Translations under genes and position numbers: made by a program
Shown: positions 1 to 8,832 of the stretch, in pieces
Position numbering within the stretch: the first letter of the stretch is position 1
Layout: every line of letters starts with the position of its first letter
Notes under the pieces: generated by a model
Told to the model about the DNA's origin: nothing
Database searches by the model: none
What the model saw: only the letters and a program-made list of their open reading frames with translations
Assembly (NCBI RefSeq): GCF_000383575.1
Contig: NZ_KB911579.1
Span: 2,326,523 to 2,390,522, forward strand
Direction: 5' to 3'
Origin: Salinispora oceanensis
GTDB taxonomy: Bacteria > Actinomycetota > Actinomycetes > Mycobacteriales > Micromonosporaceae
DNA: 64,000 nt

Positions 1-1046
1 CCGCCGGTGAACAGTGGGCGGTCTCCCGCGAGGTAGATAATTTCGATCACCAGTGGATGCCAGAGGAACAGCCCGTACGAGACGAGGCCGAGCCAACGGG
101 CGGAGGTGCTGCCGAAGGCCTGGTGGATCCGGGTCTTCCGCTCGCCGAATGCCACCGGAATCATGATCAGAGTTCCGACCGCGAGATAGAGGGTGAGCTT
201 CACGGTGAACTCCCCGGCGGTCGGCTCGGCGAGATCAAGCGGGCCGGCGATGGGCGTCGTCGCGATCGCCAGCAGACCCGCGGCCGCGGCCCAGCAGGCG
301 ACCGGCGCCGCGGCGAGGTCGTCGAGGACGCGCAGGGCGGCCGGACCCGTCCTGGTCTGTAGGGCGACATGCGCCACCGCCAGGACCATGCCGCCGCAGA
401 ACCAGGCCGCGTACGAGGGGAACCACATGGTGTGGACGGCGGTGTCGACCACGTCAAGTCCCATCAGGGTCAGCCACCCCGCAGTTACCAGGACGCCCCC
501 GGCGGCGAGCACCAGGGTGCGGACCGGGCGCCAGGTGCGGCCTACGGCGAGTACCGCGACCAGTGGCAGGACCAGGTAGAACACGACCTCGGTGGCGAGG
601 CTCCAGGTCTGACTGAGGCCGGCGCGAAGCTGATCGGGTTGATAGATCTGGGTGAAGGTCAGGTGGCGGAGCCAGTCGCCGGCCGAGGTGGGCCGGTTCT
701 GCGGCAGAACGATCAGGCAGACCAGCACCGTCAGCCAGTAGGCCGGCAGGATCCGCAGGGCGCGCCGCCAGAAGTAGCGGCGAACCCGGGGCCGGGGACG
801 CCCGGCGGCGGCACTCGATACCCAGGGCCGAAAGAGCAGGAATCCAGAGAGGACGAAGAAGATGGCGACTCCGACGTCCATCCGCGCCAACCAGGTGCCC
901 CACTGGCTGTTCATGCTCACGCCGGTGTGGAACCCGACGTGGTGGGCGACGACGGCTACCGAGCCGATCGCGCGGAGCGCATCCAGGGCGGGCAGCCGGC
1001 CGGTGATCGAAGGAGGTGTCGGGCTCGGGGTAACGGTTGCGGACAT
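1..1046 (-). CDS. Acyltransferase family 3 (OafA/YrhL-like) membrane protein, 3' end missing
   Basis: The minus-strand frame is open from an ATG at 1046 to the window edge (348 codons, no stop seen). Residues 17-75 carry the hallmark start of acyltransferase family 3: a short LDALR motif, the catalytic-type pair H35/H36, and FFVLSGFLLF at about 63-72. Several hydrophobic helices follow, and a late motif LFLWHPLVIE is also typical. Such integral membrane enzymes O-acylate sugars, glycans or secondary metabolites at the cytoplasmic membrane; the substrate cannot be read from sequence. It is divergent from the DUF3068 gene at 1161. Family call is secure; role is open. Confidence 0.9.
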   Translation of the reverse strand, partial: MSATVTPSPTPPSITGRLPALDALRAIGSVAVVAHHVGFHTGVSMNSQWGTWLARMDVGVAIFFVLSGFLLFRPWVSSAAAGRPRPRVRRYFWRRALRILPAYWLTVLVCLIVLPQNRPTSAGDWLRHLTFTQIYQPDQLRAGLSQTWSLATEVVFYLVLPLVAVLAVGRTWRPVRTLVLAAGGVLVTAGWLTLMGLDVVDTAVHTMWFPSYAAWFCGGMVLAVAHVALQTRTGPAALRVLDDLAAAPVACWAAAAGLLAIATTPIAGPLDLAEPTAGEFTVKLTLYLAVGTLIMIPVAFGERKTRIHQAFGSTSARWLGLVSYGLFLWHPLVIEIIYLAGDRPLFTG

Positions 1047-1074
1047 CTGGACATCCAGGGGGTTCGCTTTAATG

Positions 1075-1105
1075 TTGACTGGGGAGTAACCTCCCGCCAT
1101 GTTAT
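1075..1105 (+). promoter_or_regulatory. Candidate promoter for the DUF3068 gene with small inverted repeat
   Basis: In the 114-bp divergent spacer, TTGACT (1075-1080) precedes TGTTAT (1100-1105) with a 19-nt spacer. That spacer holds a GGGAG/CTCCC inverted repeat (1082-1086/1091-1095), an operator-like arrangement. The -10 match is weak, so this is tentative. Confidence 0.25.
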
Positions 1106-1160
1106 GGATCGATTGCCCTGGGCGACAGGCCGTGGGGCGGCAGGCGTTACAGGAGGAAGA

Positions 1161-2213
1161 GTGAAGCTTCGGGTTAGTGCCGCGCTCTTCGGGCTCGGCA
1201 TCTTGCTGTTGGTCCTCGCGGTCGGGTTGCCGCTCTATGTCGCCCCCGCCGTAACCAAGCTCCCCTATGACCTGGAGCCGACGACGTCGGTCGCGGAGGC
1301 GACGAACGCCCGGTTCCTGCAGATCACGGCCGAGGCGGAAACGGTCACGATCGAGGTCCCACGAGCGGATCTACGCTCCACCATCGAGGTTCTTCCCCAG
1401 CCCGGCCTCACCAGGGACGAGCTGCCGGAAAAGCTCAAGGGCGACGCGGTGGTCTGGGACGTCTACCAAACGGTGCGGCGGACCGACAACGACCGGGATA
1501 TCACCGCGTACAGCACGCAACTGGCCCTCTTCCGGGTCTCCGGCACCGCCGCCCCCTGGGAAGATCAGTGGCTCAAGCAGGACGACAGCGACGAGACCCC
1601 GCGAGGCAACGTCGAATACTCGGGGCTGACCTACAAGTTCCCGTTCGGTGCGGAGAAGAAGGCCTATCCGCTCTTCGACCGCGACGTCAAGAAGGCGTTC
1701 CCGGCGGCCTTCGTCGGCACCGAGACCGTCGAGGGTATCGAGGTGTACCGCTACGAGCAGCGGATCGAGGAGGAGGAGCTGTACACCCCGGAGGAGAGCC
1801 TGCAGGTGCTGCTGGGCGCCTTCGCCCCGGAGGCCACCACCGGCAAGGTTATCTACAGCAACACCCGGACGTATTGGGTTGATCCGGTAACTGGCGTCTG
1901 GATTGACGCACGGGACCAGCCGCGCAAGGAACTGCGTCCGGACATCGGGCCCACCACGGTCCTGCTCGACGCTGACTTCAACTACACGGAAGACACCATC
2001 AGCAGCACCGTCGAGTCGGTTAAGAAGAACCGGTTCCAGATCAGCCTGGTCGGCCTCTGGGCCCCGATCGCCGCGGCCGTCCTCGGCCTGATCGCCCTGG
2101 CCCTCGGCCTCCGGCTGTTCTTCCAGGCTGGGGGTGGCGCAGGTCGGCACTCCGCCCGCGCGTCCGTCGCCGGTGGTCCAGCAGCCACCAAAGTGGATCA
2201 GGATCCGAGCTAG
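1161..2213 (+). CDS. DUF3068 (PorA-porin-like) domain protein
   Basis: 350 residues from a GTG preceded by AGGAGG at 1151-1156. One N-terminal hydrophobic helix (about 5-25), a large predicted extracytoplasmic region of about 270 residues, and a second helix near 298-318 with a short polar tail match the Pfam DUF3068 layout (PF11271, also called PorA family) common in Actinobacteria. The frame is open far upstream, but that part overlaps the divergent acyltransferase and lacks membrane-protein character, so the GTG with the strong ribosome site is preferred. Function in non-mycolate actinomycetes is not established; membrane anchoring is clear. Confidence 0.8.
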   Translation: MKLRVSAALFGLGILLLVLAVGLPLYVAPAVTKLPYDLEPTTSVAEATNARFLQITAEAETVTIEVPRADLRSTIEVLPQPGLTRDELPEKLKGDAVVWDVYQTVRRTDNDRDITAYSTQLALFRVSGTAAPWEDQWLKQDDSDETPRGNVEYSGLTYKFPFGAEKKAYPLFDRDVKKAFPAAFVGTETVEGIEVYRYEQRIEEEELYTPEESLQVLLGAFAPEATTGKVIYSNTRTYWVDPVTGVWIDARDQPRKELRPDIGPTTVLLDADFNYTEDTISSTVESVKKNRFQISLVGLWAPIAAAVLGLIALALGLRLFFQAGGGAGRHSARASVAGGPAATKVDQDPS

Positions 2214-2234
2214 CGCATGAATGGGTGGCTCCGG

Positions 2235-2265
2235 GGGTAGGGGCGGGTCGTACCCGCCCCTACCC
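2235..2265. terminator. Perfect 14-bp hairpin between convergent genes
   Basis: Arms 2235-2248 and 2252-2265 are exact reverse complements around a 3-nt loop. The hairpin lies between the DUF3068 gene and the convergent DUF885 gene and could terminate transcription from both sides. No U-tract, as is usual in high-GC actinomycetes. Confidence 0.75.
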
Positions 2266-2364
2266 GGGCTCCTGCCCCGCCGACCAGCTGTCCTGCCTGG
2301 ACTGATCGCTACCCTCGCACCGGCCGCTCGGCGGCACCCGGATCGGGGCGGTCAGCGTCCGCCC

Positions 2365-4035
2365 TCAGATCCGGGCGAGCGCCCGACGGAGCGGGTCCAG
2401 GCCGAGGGAGCCCAGGTCGAGCGCCTGCCGATGGAACTCCCGAAGGTCGAACTCCGCCCCCTTACGAGCCTTGGCATCGGCCCGAGCCTGCAGCCAGATT
2501 CGCTCACCAACCTTGTAGGACGGTGCCTGCCCGGGCCAGCCCAGGTAGCGGTTCAGCTCGAACCGCAGGACCTCATCCGGAACCCGGCAGTGCGCCCGCA
2601 TGAACTCCCAGCCCAACTCCGGCGTCCAGCGTTCGCCCGGGTGGAAGCCGAACGGGTTGTCGGCCGGGATCTCCAACTCCAGGTGCATGCCGATGTCGAC
2701 GATCACACGAGCGGCGCGGAGCGCCTGGCCGTCGAGCATGCCCAGCCGCTCGCCCGGGTCCTCGAGGTAGCCCAACTCCTCCATCAGTCGTTCGGCGTAG
2801 AGGGCCCACCCCTCGCCGTGCCCGGAAACCCAGCAGAGCAGCCGCTGCCAGCGGTTGAGGGTCTCCGCCCGGAGCACCGTCTGGGCCACCTGAAGATGGT
2901 GGCCCGGAACGCCCTCGTGGTAGACGGTGGTGACCTCGCGCCAGGTGGAGAAGTCGTCAATGCCCTGCGGCACCGCCCACCACATCCGGCCGGGGCGGGA
3001 GAAGTCCTCACTCGGGCCGGTGTAGTAGATCGCGCCGTCACTCGTCGGCGCCAGGCAGCACTCGATCCGGTGGACCTGTTCCGGGATGTCGAAGTGAGTG
3101 CCGTGCAGCTCGCTGACCGCCCTGTCGGCGAGGTTCTGCATCCAGTCCCGGAACGCCTCCTTGCCCCGGATGGTCCGCGCCGGGTCCGCGTCCAGCGCGG
3201 CCACCGCCTCGTCAACGGTGGCGCCGGGGCCGACGATCCGCGCGGCGACCGCTCGCATCTCCGTCTCCAGGCGGGCCAGCTCCGCGAACCCCCAGGCGTA
3301 CGTCTCGTCCAGGTCAACCCGGGCACCGAGAAAGTACTGCGAGGCCAGCTCGTAGTGCTCCCGGCCGGCGGCCTGTTTCGCCCTGCCCCGCGGGGCCAGT
3401 TCGGTCCGGAGGAAGCGGCCGAACTCGGCGGTCGCCGCCGTGGCTGTCGTGGCACCCCGGCGCAGTTCGGCACCGAGTGCGCCACCCGCGCCCAGCCGTT
3501 CGACCAGCCCGTGGAAGAAGTTGTCCCCGTCGGGGGCCACCCAGGTGTCACACTGTTTGGCTACCTCGAGTAGCTGGGCTCGCGCGCTGGAATGGCCGGC
3601 CGCAGCCGCCTCGCGCAGCGTGGTCTGGTACTGCTCGAGCGCTTCGGCGAAGTGGTTGAGCCGCGCGGCGATGTTGGCCTGGGCCTCCTCGCCATCGGTC
3701 GGCATCAGATCGAACACGGAGCGGAGCTCGTGCAGCCCGCTGGTGATGACGTTGACTCCCCGGCCGACCTCTCCCGCCGCGTAGCGGGCGAGCTCCAGGC
3801 CGAGTCGCTCCTGCATGGCCTCCTTCGCGGTCTGCTCCGGCAGCGACTGAGGCTCCACGCCCTCGAGGTCGGCGAGGGCTCGGCGGCTCAGGTCGGCACG
3901 GGCGGCGTAGCCGTCCGGCGAGAGGTCGTCGAGGCGGTCGTCGTGGCCGGTGATGCCGACGTAGGTGGCGCCGGTCGGGCTCAGCGTGGCCCACTCCGCC
4001 ACGTACCGGTTCGCAATATCGTCGATTGGTCCCAC
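2365..4035 (-). CDS. DUF885 family zinc metallohydrolase
   Basis: 556 residues. The defining motif HEGVPGHH sits near residues 373-380, and GHGEGWALYAE follows about 30 residues later. Together they give the two-His plus downstream-Glu zinc site of the DUF885 family (PF05960), related to gluzincin peptidases. Length is normal for the family. No signal peptide, so it is probably cytoplasmic. It is monocistronic, with its 3' end facing the hairpin at 2235-2265. A peptidase or carboxypeptidase role is likely by fold, but the substrate is unknown. Confidence 0.88.
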   Translation of the reverse strand: MGPIDDIANRYVAEWATLSPTGATYVGITGHDDRLDDLSPDGYAARADLSRRALADLEGVEPQSLPEQTAKEAMQERLGLELARYAAGEVGRGVNVITSGLHELRSVFDLMPTDGEEAQANIAARLNHFAEALEQYQTTLREAAAAGHSSARAQLLEVAKQCDTWVAPDGDNFFHGLVERLGAGGALGAELRRGATTATAATAEFGRFLRTELAPRGRAKQAAGREHYELASQYFLGARVDLDETYAWGFAELARLETEMRAVAARIVGPGATVDEAVAALDADPARTIRGKEAFRDWMQNLADRAVSELHGTHFDIPEQVHRIECCLAPTSDGAIYYTGPSEDFSRPGRMWWAVPQGIDDFSTWREVTTVYHEGVPGHHLQVAQTVLRAETLNRWQRLLCWVSGHGEGWALYAERLMEELGYLEDPGERLGMLDGQALRAARVIVDIGMHLELEIPADNPFGFHPGERWTPELGWEFMRAHCRVPDEVLRFELNRYLGWPGQAPSYKVGERIWLQARADAKARKGAEFDLREFHRQALDLGSLGLDPLRRALARI

Positions 4036-4199
4036 GGGCTCGACCCTACGTGATCGTGCAGTCGGGGTGGCCCGTGAGTTCGCCGGATTCAGGGTTGCCT
4101 CCGGGACCTGTGGTCACCGGCCGGACAGCTCTTGTGACGGCCAACACGGCGTCGGAAAATCGCCAGACTTTCCCGCGTACGGCCGGCAGAGTGTCCGGG

Positions 4200-5336
4200 G
4201 TGACAGTCGAGTCCGCCCCTGACCGGGCTGCGCTGCGGAGCTGGCTGCCCGGGTACCTCGCGCTGGCCGCGATCTGGGGTTCCAGCTTTCTGTTCATCAA
4301 AATCGGGGTACGGGAGCTGCATCCGGTTCACCTGACCCTCTACCGGGTCGGTGCCGGCGCGGCGACGCTGCTGATCCTGCTCGCGGTGCTGCGCGACCGG
4401 CTGCCCCGCGAGCCGCGGGTCTGGGCCCACCTGGTCGTCACCGGTGGGATCGGGGTGGCGCTTCCGTTCACCCTGTTCGGCTACGGCGGGGAGCGGGTCG
4501 AGTCCATGCTCTCGGGGATCTGGAACGCCACCACACCGCTGGTCGTGCTCCCCATGGCGGTGCTGGTCTTCCGCACCGAACGGCTGACCGCCGCCCGGGG
4601 CGTCGGGCTCGGGCTGGGCTTCCTCGGCGTACTGGTGGTGCTCGGGGTGTGGCAGGGGGCTGGTGGTGCGCACTTCGTCGGCCAGCTGATGTGCTTCGGC
4701 GCCGCGGCCTGCTACGGAGTAGCCATCCCGTACCAGAAGAAGTTCGTCGCGGGCCGCTCCTACTCCGGGCTGGCCCTGTCGGCGGCGCAGCTGTTGATGG
4801 CGCTGGCGCTGCTCACCGTCGTCACCCCGTTCGTGGCGGGTGCCCCGCCGCTGCCGACCGCCCTCTCCGGCTCGGTCCTGGCCAGCATGGTCGCGCTCGG
4901 CGCACTCGGTACCGGACTGGCCTTCCTGATTCACTTCCGGAACATTCGGGTCGCCGGCGCGAGTACCGCGGCGACGGTGACCTACGTGATCCCGGTCTTC
5001 GCGGTGCTGGCCGGTGCGCTGGTGCTCGACGAGCGGCTGACCTGGCACCAACCGGCCGGTGCGGTGGTGGTCCTGCTCGGTGTCGCTGTTGCCCAGGGCC
5101 TGATCGGCCCCCGCCGCCGACCGCGCGACACCACGCTACCGGCCGCTACAACCGGAACCTCGACCTCGGCGGGGGAAGCCTCAACCCCGGCGGCGGGAGC
5201 ACCGGCCGCCGTCGGTCAGGAGCGGCTTGCGGCCCACGCCACCAGCCGCTCCGCCGGCCAGGTGTTGACCACCCGGTCAGCGGGGACGCCGCAGCGGGCG
5301 GCGCGTTCGCAGCCGAACCGTTGCCAGTCGAGCTGA
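4200..5336 (+). CDS. EamA/DMT family transporter with overlapping C-terminal tail
   Basis: 378 residues from GTG 4200 (GTG 4191 is an alternative; neither has a strong ribosome site). Ten hydrophobic helices in two EamA repeats are visible. The first opens with AIWGSSFLFIKIGV and the second lies around 195-310. DMT proteins export or import metabolites across the cytoplasmic membrane; the substrate is unknown. The last ~60 residues are hydrophilic, Ala/Thr/Ser/Gly-rich and overlap the 3' end of the convergent PHP gene by 121 bp, which suggests loss of an ancestral stop. Core family call is firm. Confidence 0.85.
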   Translation: MTVESAPDRAALRSWLPGYLALAAIWGSSFLFIKIGVRELHPVHLTLYRVGAGAATLLILLAVLRDRLPREPRVWAHLVVTGGIGVALPFTLFGYGGERVESMLSGIWNATTPLVVLPMAVLVFRTERLTAARGVGLGLGFLGVLVVLGVWQGAGGAHFVGQLMCFGAAACYGVAIPYQKKFVAGRSYSGLALSAAQLLMALALLTVVTPFVAGAPPLPTALSGSVLASMVALGALGTGLAFLIHFRNIRVAGASTAATVTYVIPVFAVLAGALVLDERLTWHQPAGAVVVLLGVAVAQGLIGPRRRPRDTTLPAATTGTSTSAGEASTPAAGAPAAVGQERLAAHATSRSAGQVLTTRSAGTPQRAARSQPNRCQSS

Positions 5337-6286
5337 CCTGGAGCGTGCGCGTCGGTATTGATCGCGAACTGGCAGCCGGCCTCCAGCGCCCGCCGAATCA
5401 GCCGTTTCGGCGGGTCCTGCCGCTCCGGCCGGGAGTTGACCTCGACCGCGACGCCCCGCTCTGCGCAGGCCGCGAAGACAGCGTCCGCGTCGAAGTCGCT
5501 CTCCCCCCGGGTACGCCGCCGGTGCCCCCGGTCGCCCGGCCCGGTCACGCCCGCCGGTCGGCTGGAGACCATCCGGCCGGTGCAGTGCCCGAGGATGTCC
5601 AGGTGCGGGTTCGCGATCGCGGTGAGCATCCGGCGAGTCATCCGCCCCCGCTCGTCGGAGAGGTTGCTGTGCACCGAGCCCACCACCACGTCGAGCTGGG
5701 CGAGCAGCTCCTCGTCCTGGTCCAGCGTGCCGTCGGCGAGGATGTCCACCTCGATGCCGGTGAGGATCCGGAACCCCGTCGGCAACGCCTCGTTCAGCTG
5801 CCCCACCTGCTTCAGCTGGCGGCGTAGCCGGTCGGCGGTCAGGCCGCGCGCCACCTTCAGCCGAGGCGAGTGGTCGGTGAGCACCAGGTACTCGTGGCCC
5901 AGCTCGACCGCGGCCAACGCCATCTCCTCGATCGAGGAGCCGCCGTCGGACCAGTCCGAATGGGTGTGGCAGTCGCCGCGTAACGCTGTCCGGAGCGCTG
6001 CCGCCTCAGCGTCCAGGTCGGTGCCCTCGGTCGCCGCCAACCGACGCAGGTAGACCGGCTCCTCGCCCGCCAGCGACTCGGCCACGCAGCGGGCGGTGAC
6101 CGCGCCCACCCCGGACAGGTCGGTGAGCTTGCCAGCACGGGCCAGCTCGGCGACCTCCGCGGTCGGCAGGGCAGCCACGGCCTTCGCCGCCGACCGGAAC
6201 GCGCGCACCCGATAGGTGGCCTCGTTGGCCCGTTCCAGCAGGAAAGCTATCCGGCGTAGGTCAGCGATGGGATCCCGGGCGGTCAT
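5216..6286 (-). CDS. PHP-domain phosphoesterase with N-terminal helix-hairpin-helix (PolX C-terminal-like)
   Basis: 356 residues. The N-terminal ~90 residues resemble the PolX DNA-binding HhH region, with a LSGVGAVTA hairpin. From about 110 on a PHP domain begins with the metal motif CHTHSDWSDG, then LTDHSP, GIEVDI, GSVHS, LGHCTGR and a late NTDAHAP, together giving the usual His/Asp/Glu metal ligands. It resembles the PHP half of family-X polymerases without the polymerase domain. A nuclease or phosphatase role in DNA or nucleotide metabolism is likely. Its 3' end overlaps the EamA gene. Confidence 0.88.
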   Translation of the reverse strand: MTARDPIADLRRIAFLLERANEATYRVRAFRSAAKAVAALPTAEVAELARAGKLTDLSGVGAVTARCVAESLAGEEPVYLRRLAATEGTDLDAEAAALRTALRGDCHTHSDWSDGGSSIEEMALAAVELGHEYLVLTDHSPRLKVARGLTADRLRRQLKQVGQLNEALPTGFRILTGIEVDILADGTLDQDEELLAQLDVVVGSVHSNLSDERGRMTRRMLTAIANPHLDILGHCTGRMVSSRPAGVTGPGDRGHRRRTRGESDFDADAVFAACAERGVAVEVNSRPERQDPPKRLIRRALEAGCQFAINTDAHAPGQLDWQRFGCERAARCGVPADRVVNTWPAERLVAWAASRS

Positions 6287-6317
6287 TCCTGCAACCTAGC
6301 GGCTGCGGCCAGGACAC

Positions 6318-7028
6318 TCACGGCTCCTTCGGGCAACCGTGTCGGCGCTGCCAGTCCGCCACCGCCACGGCGGGTGACCGGTTGACCCCACGACGCCACG
6401 CGTCCAGGTAGGGCGCCGGCCACACCACCCCCCGTCGGATCCACCAGCCGTCCTTCCCCGGACACGGCGGTGAGATGCCGAAGTGCAGGTGACACACGTT
6501 GTTCGCGTTGCCGGTCCGGCCGACGGTGCCGAGTTGCTGCCCGGCGACTACGCGTACGCCCGGCTCCAGGCCCGCCGCGACCTCGGTCAGGTGTGAGCCG
6601 TAGTAGCGCACCCCGTCATCGCCCAGCACCGCCACCGACAGGCCGCCGTTGAACGGGCCGCGGGGTCCGCCCGGGTCGAAGCGGTCCACGCGGCTCACCT
6701 CCAGCACCGAACCGTCCGTCACCGCCACCACCGGCGCACCGCAGTCGGCGAAGATGTCCGTGGCGGGGTACACCGAGTGCGTCGGATGGTAGGAGGCGTT
6801 GCTGGCCCGGACCGGGAAGACGTGCCGGAGCTCGGCGGGCGGTGGCTGCGGTGGGGTCGTTGACGGCGTGCTGGGGGCCGGCTCCGTGGTGGCCGGGCGA
6901 GTGGCTGTGCCGCTGTCCACCCCGCTGTCTACCCCGGGGCGGGTGGTCGCGCAGCTTGCGGTGAGCATCGCGGCGAGCAGGAGCAGCAGGGGGTACGCCG
7001 GGCGGCGTCCGGCCAACGGCGCGGGCAT
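6318..7028 (-). CDS. M23/LytM-type peptidase lipoprotein
   Basis: 236 residues from ATG 7028. A hydrophobic N-terminus ends in a lipobox-like LTASC, so it is probably an extracytoplasmic lipoprotein. After a Thr/Pro-rich linker comes a LytM fold: a first-metal-ligand segment HSVYPATDIF, a central GSHL, and the second motif HLHF at 180-183. These are the zinc ligands of lysostaphin-like endopeptidases, which cut peptidoglycan cross-bridges. A longer upstream start would put the signal peptide inside the protein, so it is rejected. Whether it is active or a scaffold is not decided. Confidence 0.82.
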   Translation of the reverse strand: MPAPLAGRRPAYPLLLLLAAMLTASCATTRPGVDSGVDSGTATRPATTEPAPSTPSTTPPQPPPAELRHVFPVRASNASYHPTHSVYPATDIFADCGAPVVAVTDGSVLEVSRVDRFDPGGPRGPFNGGLSVAVLGDDGVRYYGSHLTEVAAGLEPGVRVVAGQQLGTVGRTGNANNVCHLHFGISPPCPGKDGWWIRRGVVWPAPYLDAWRRGVNRSPAVAVADWQRRHGCPKEP

Positions 7029-7084
7029 CCGGCCATCCTGACAGACCAGTACGGTGGGAGGGAGAAGCCGGGGAGGAGGCGGTC

Positions 7085-7444
7085 GTGACCGACCCGTACG
7101 ACGGGGGTCCCCGAAACCCCTCGGGGCTCTTTCCCGCCGGGCTGCCAAGGCGGCCCACCTACCGCGAACCCCACCAGATCGATGGTGCCGCGGTGCTCCT
7201 CGGCGGCGTGGTCGCCACCACCTGGCTGATGCTCTTTGGGCTGCTCGGCACCGGCGTGCGGGGATACGTCTGGTGGACGCTGTTCGCCGGTGGCATCGCC
7301 TGGCTGGTGGCCCTGCTGTTGGTGCGTCACGGCGACCGGGGAGTCGCCACCGGCGTCGCGATCGTCGTCGGTGGTGGGTGGAGTATCGCGGCGGCAGTCG
7401 TTGCGAGTCGCTGGATGGTCAGCGGAGACTGGCCTCTCTGGTAG
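7085..7444 (+). CDS. Small multi-pass membrane protein, unknown function
   Basis: 119 residues from a GTG preceded by a GGGGAGGAGG ribosome site. About 30 polar residues are followed by three hydrophobic helices (roughly 36-56, 60-80, 86-108). It is divergent from the LytM lipoprotein gene with a 56-bp spacer. I recognise no family. Codon use and ribosome site support a real gene. Confidence 0.65.
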   Translation: MTDPYDGGPRNPSGLFPAGLPRRPTYREPHQIDGAAVLLGGVVATTWLMLFGLLGTGVRGYVWWTLFAGGIAWLVALLLVRHGDRGVATGVAIVVGGGWSIAAAVVASRWMVSGDWPLW

Positions 7445-7723
7445 GGAAGCCGGCACCCGCTCCACCTTGCCCGCGGCGGCTTCGATCAGCGTGGCGGCGT
7501 TGATTGACCGCGCGTCGGGGCGTTGGCCGGTCGCCCGCCGATCCCACCGGCTAACGTGCACGCGTAAGACCATCCGCGCGTCCTGGGCGAGCGAGCAGGC
7601 GGAGCTGGCGGGCTGGTCACGCCGCAGGTGAGCTGCGGTCGGTGACCGGGTCAACCACCGACGGCGCGAAGCCGCGGGCGGTCGAAGGAATTCGGGCTAC
7701 GTCGAGGAAGTTTTGGGGGAACC

Positions 7724-8248
7724 GTGTCGTACTTTGCTGCGGCCGTCGTGCGGGACGAGAGCGGCTGGACCGCCGCCGAGGTAAACCTCCGTGGTGCCGT
7801 CGACGTGGACGGGGTCGCCGACCGGTTGCGCGACGTCGACCCGGGTGCCGACCTGTCGCTGCTCTTCGTCGAGGCCGAGGAGGAGTACCTGGTGATCCTG
7901 CGCCTCGACGAGGGTGAGGACCTGCGGGTCTTCGGCTCGGATTCGGCGTACGCCGAGGAGACCCAGCTGGGCGCGTTGCTGGTCGGGGACCTCAAGGGGT
8001 CGGTGCCGGGGTTCGACGAGCCGGAGGAATCCCGCGCCACCACCGGTGATCCGGAGAGCGAACAACCCGCCGCGGATCCGGAGGCGGACCCGGTCGGGGA
8101 CGCGGACCTCCTCGCCGACCTGGGGGTATCCGGGACAAAGCTGATCGCGCTCTGCGGCCACGAGGGGATGCTGCCGGCGGATGTCACCACCGAGGCGTGC
8201 ACGGTGTTGGGCTGCGCCGACGAGGTCGAGGAACTGCGTGAGGTGTGA
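7724..8248 (+). CDS. tRNA adenosine deaminase-associated protein
   Basis: 174 residues, GTG start after GGGGGAA. The N-terminus SYFAAAVVRDESGW, a middle rich in Asp/Glu, and a C-terminal region LIALCGHEGMLPADVTTEACTVLG match the actinobacterial family encoded just before tadA (TIGR03941). Its 3' end lies 10 nt before the tadA ATG, so the two are an operon. Biochemical role is unknown; partnership with TadA is inferred from conserved gene order. An acidic ~25-residue insert near 105-130 looks disordered. Confidence 0.85.
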   Translation: MSYFAAAVVRDESGWTAAEVNLRGAVDVDGVADRLRDVDPGADLSLLFVEAEEEYLVILRLDEGEDLRVFGSDSAYAEETQLGALLVGDLKGSVPGFDEPEESRATTGDPESEQPAADPEADPVGDADLLADLGVSGTKLIALCGHEGMLPADVTTEACTVLGCADEVEELREV

Positions 8249-8258
8249 GCCCGTCGGC

Positions 8259-8780
8259 ATGGTTGCGGGCCGGAGCGGCGTGGGCGGTGCCGACCGCCGG
8301 CGGCGCCACGAAGAGTGGATGCGCCGGGCGTTGGAGGTCGCGGTCGCCGGGGCGGTGACCACGGCCACCGCCGCTGACGACCCTCCGGTCCCCGCCGTGG
8401 ATGACATTCCGGTCGGTGCGGTGCTACTCGGGCCGGACGGGGCCGAGTTGGCCACCGGCCGCAACGAGCGGGAGCTGACCGGGGACCCGACCGCGCACGC
8501 CGAGGTGCTGGCGCTACGCCGGGCAGCTGGCCGGCTCGGCCGCTGGCGGCTTGACGGGTGCACCCTGGTGGTGACCCTGGAGCCGTGCACGATGTGCGCC
8601 GGGGCGCTGGTGCTGGCCCGGGTTTCCACGGTGGTGTTCGGCGCGTGGGAGCCGAAGACCGGCGCGGCCGGCTCGCTCTGGGACGTGCTGCGCGACCGCC
8701 GCCTGAACCACCGTCCCGAGGTCTACGGCGGTGTCCTGGAAACGGAGACGGCGGCGGTCCTGCGCGCCTTCTTCCGGTAG
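8259..8780 (+). CDS. tadA: tRNA adenosine(34) deaminase TadA
   Basis: 173 residues. The zinc-dependent cytidine-deaminase fold is shown by H80-A-E82 and PCTMC at 109-113 (ligand cysteines 110 and 113). TadA deaminates A34 to inosine in tRNA-Arg(ACG), widening codon reading. ATG 8259 is chosen; GTG 8238 in the same frame overlaps the upstream stop and is possible. A ~15-residue Ala/Thr/Asp-rich insert after the first helix is longer than in E. coli TadA. Operon with the preceding gene. Confidence 0.92.
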   Translation: MVAGRSGVGGADRRRRHEEWMRRALEVAVAGAVTTATAADDPPVPAVDDIPVGAVLLGPDGAELATGRNERELTGDPTAHAEVLALRRAAGRLGRWRLDGCTLVVTLEPCTMCAGALVLARVSTVVFGAWEPKTGAAGSLWDVLRDRRLNHRPEVYGGVLETETAAVLRAFFR

Positions 8781-8832
8781 GGCCGGCGTCCGGTTCGTCC
8801 CGGGTAGCGGGTTCCGGGCGAGCGCGTGTCGA

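Noticed and set aside
57..362. Plus-strand open frames across 57-2213, including a 614-codon frame running into the DUF3068 gene
   Set aside because: They are antisense to the clear acyltransferase frame and show Arg/Pro/Gly-rich shadow composition; only the part from GTG 1161 is supported.
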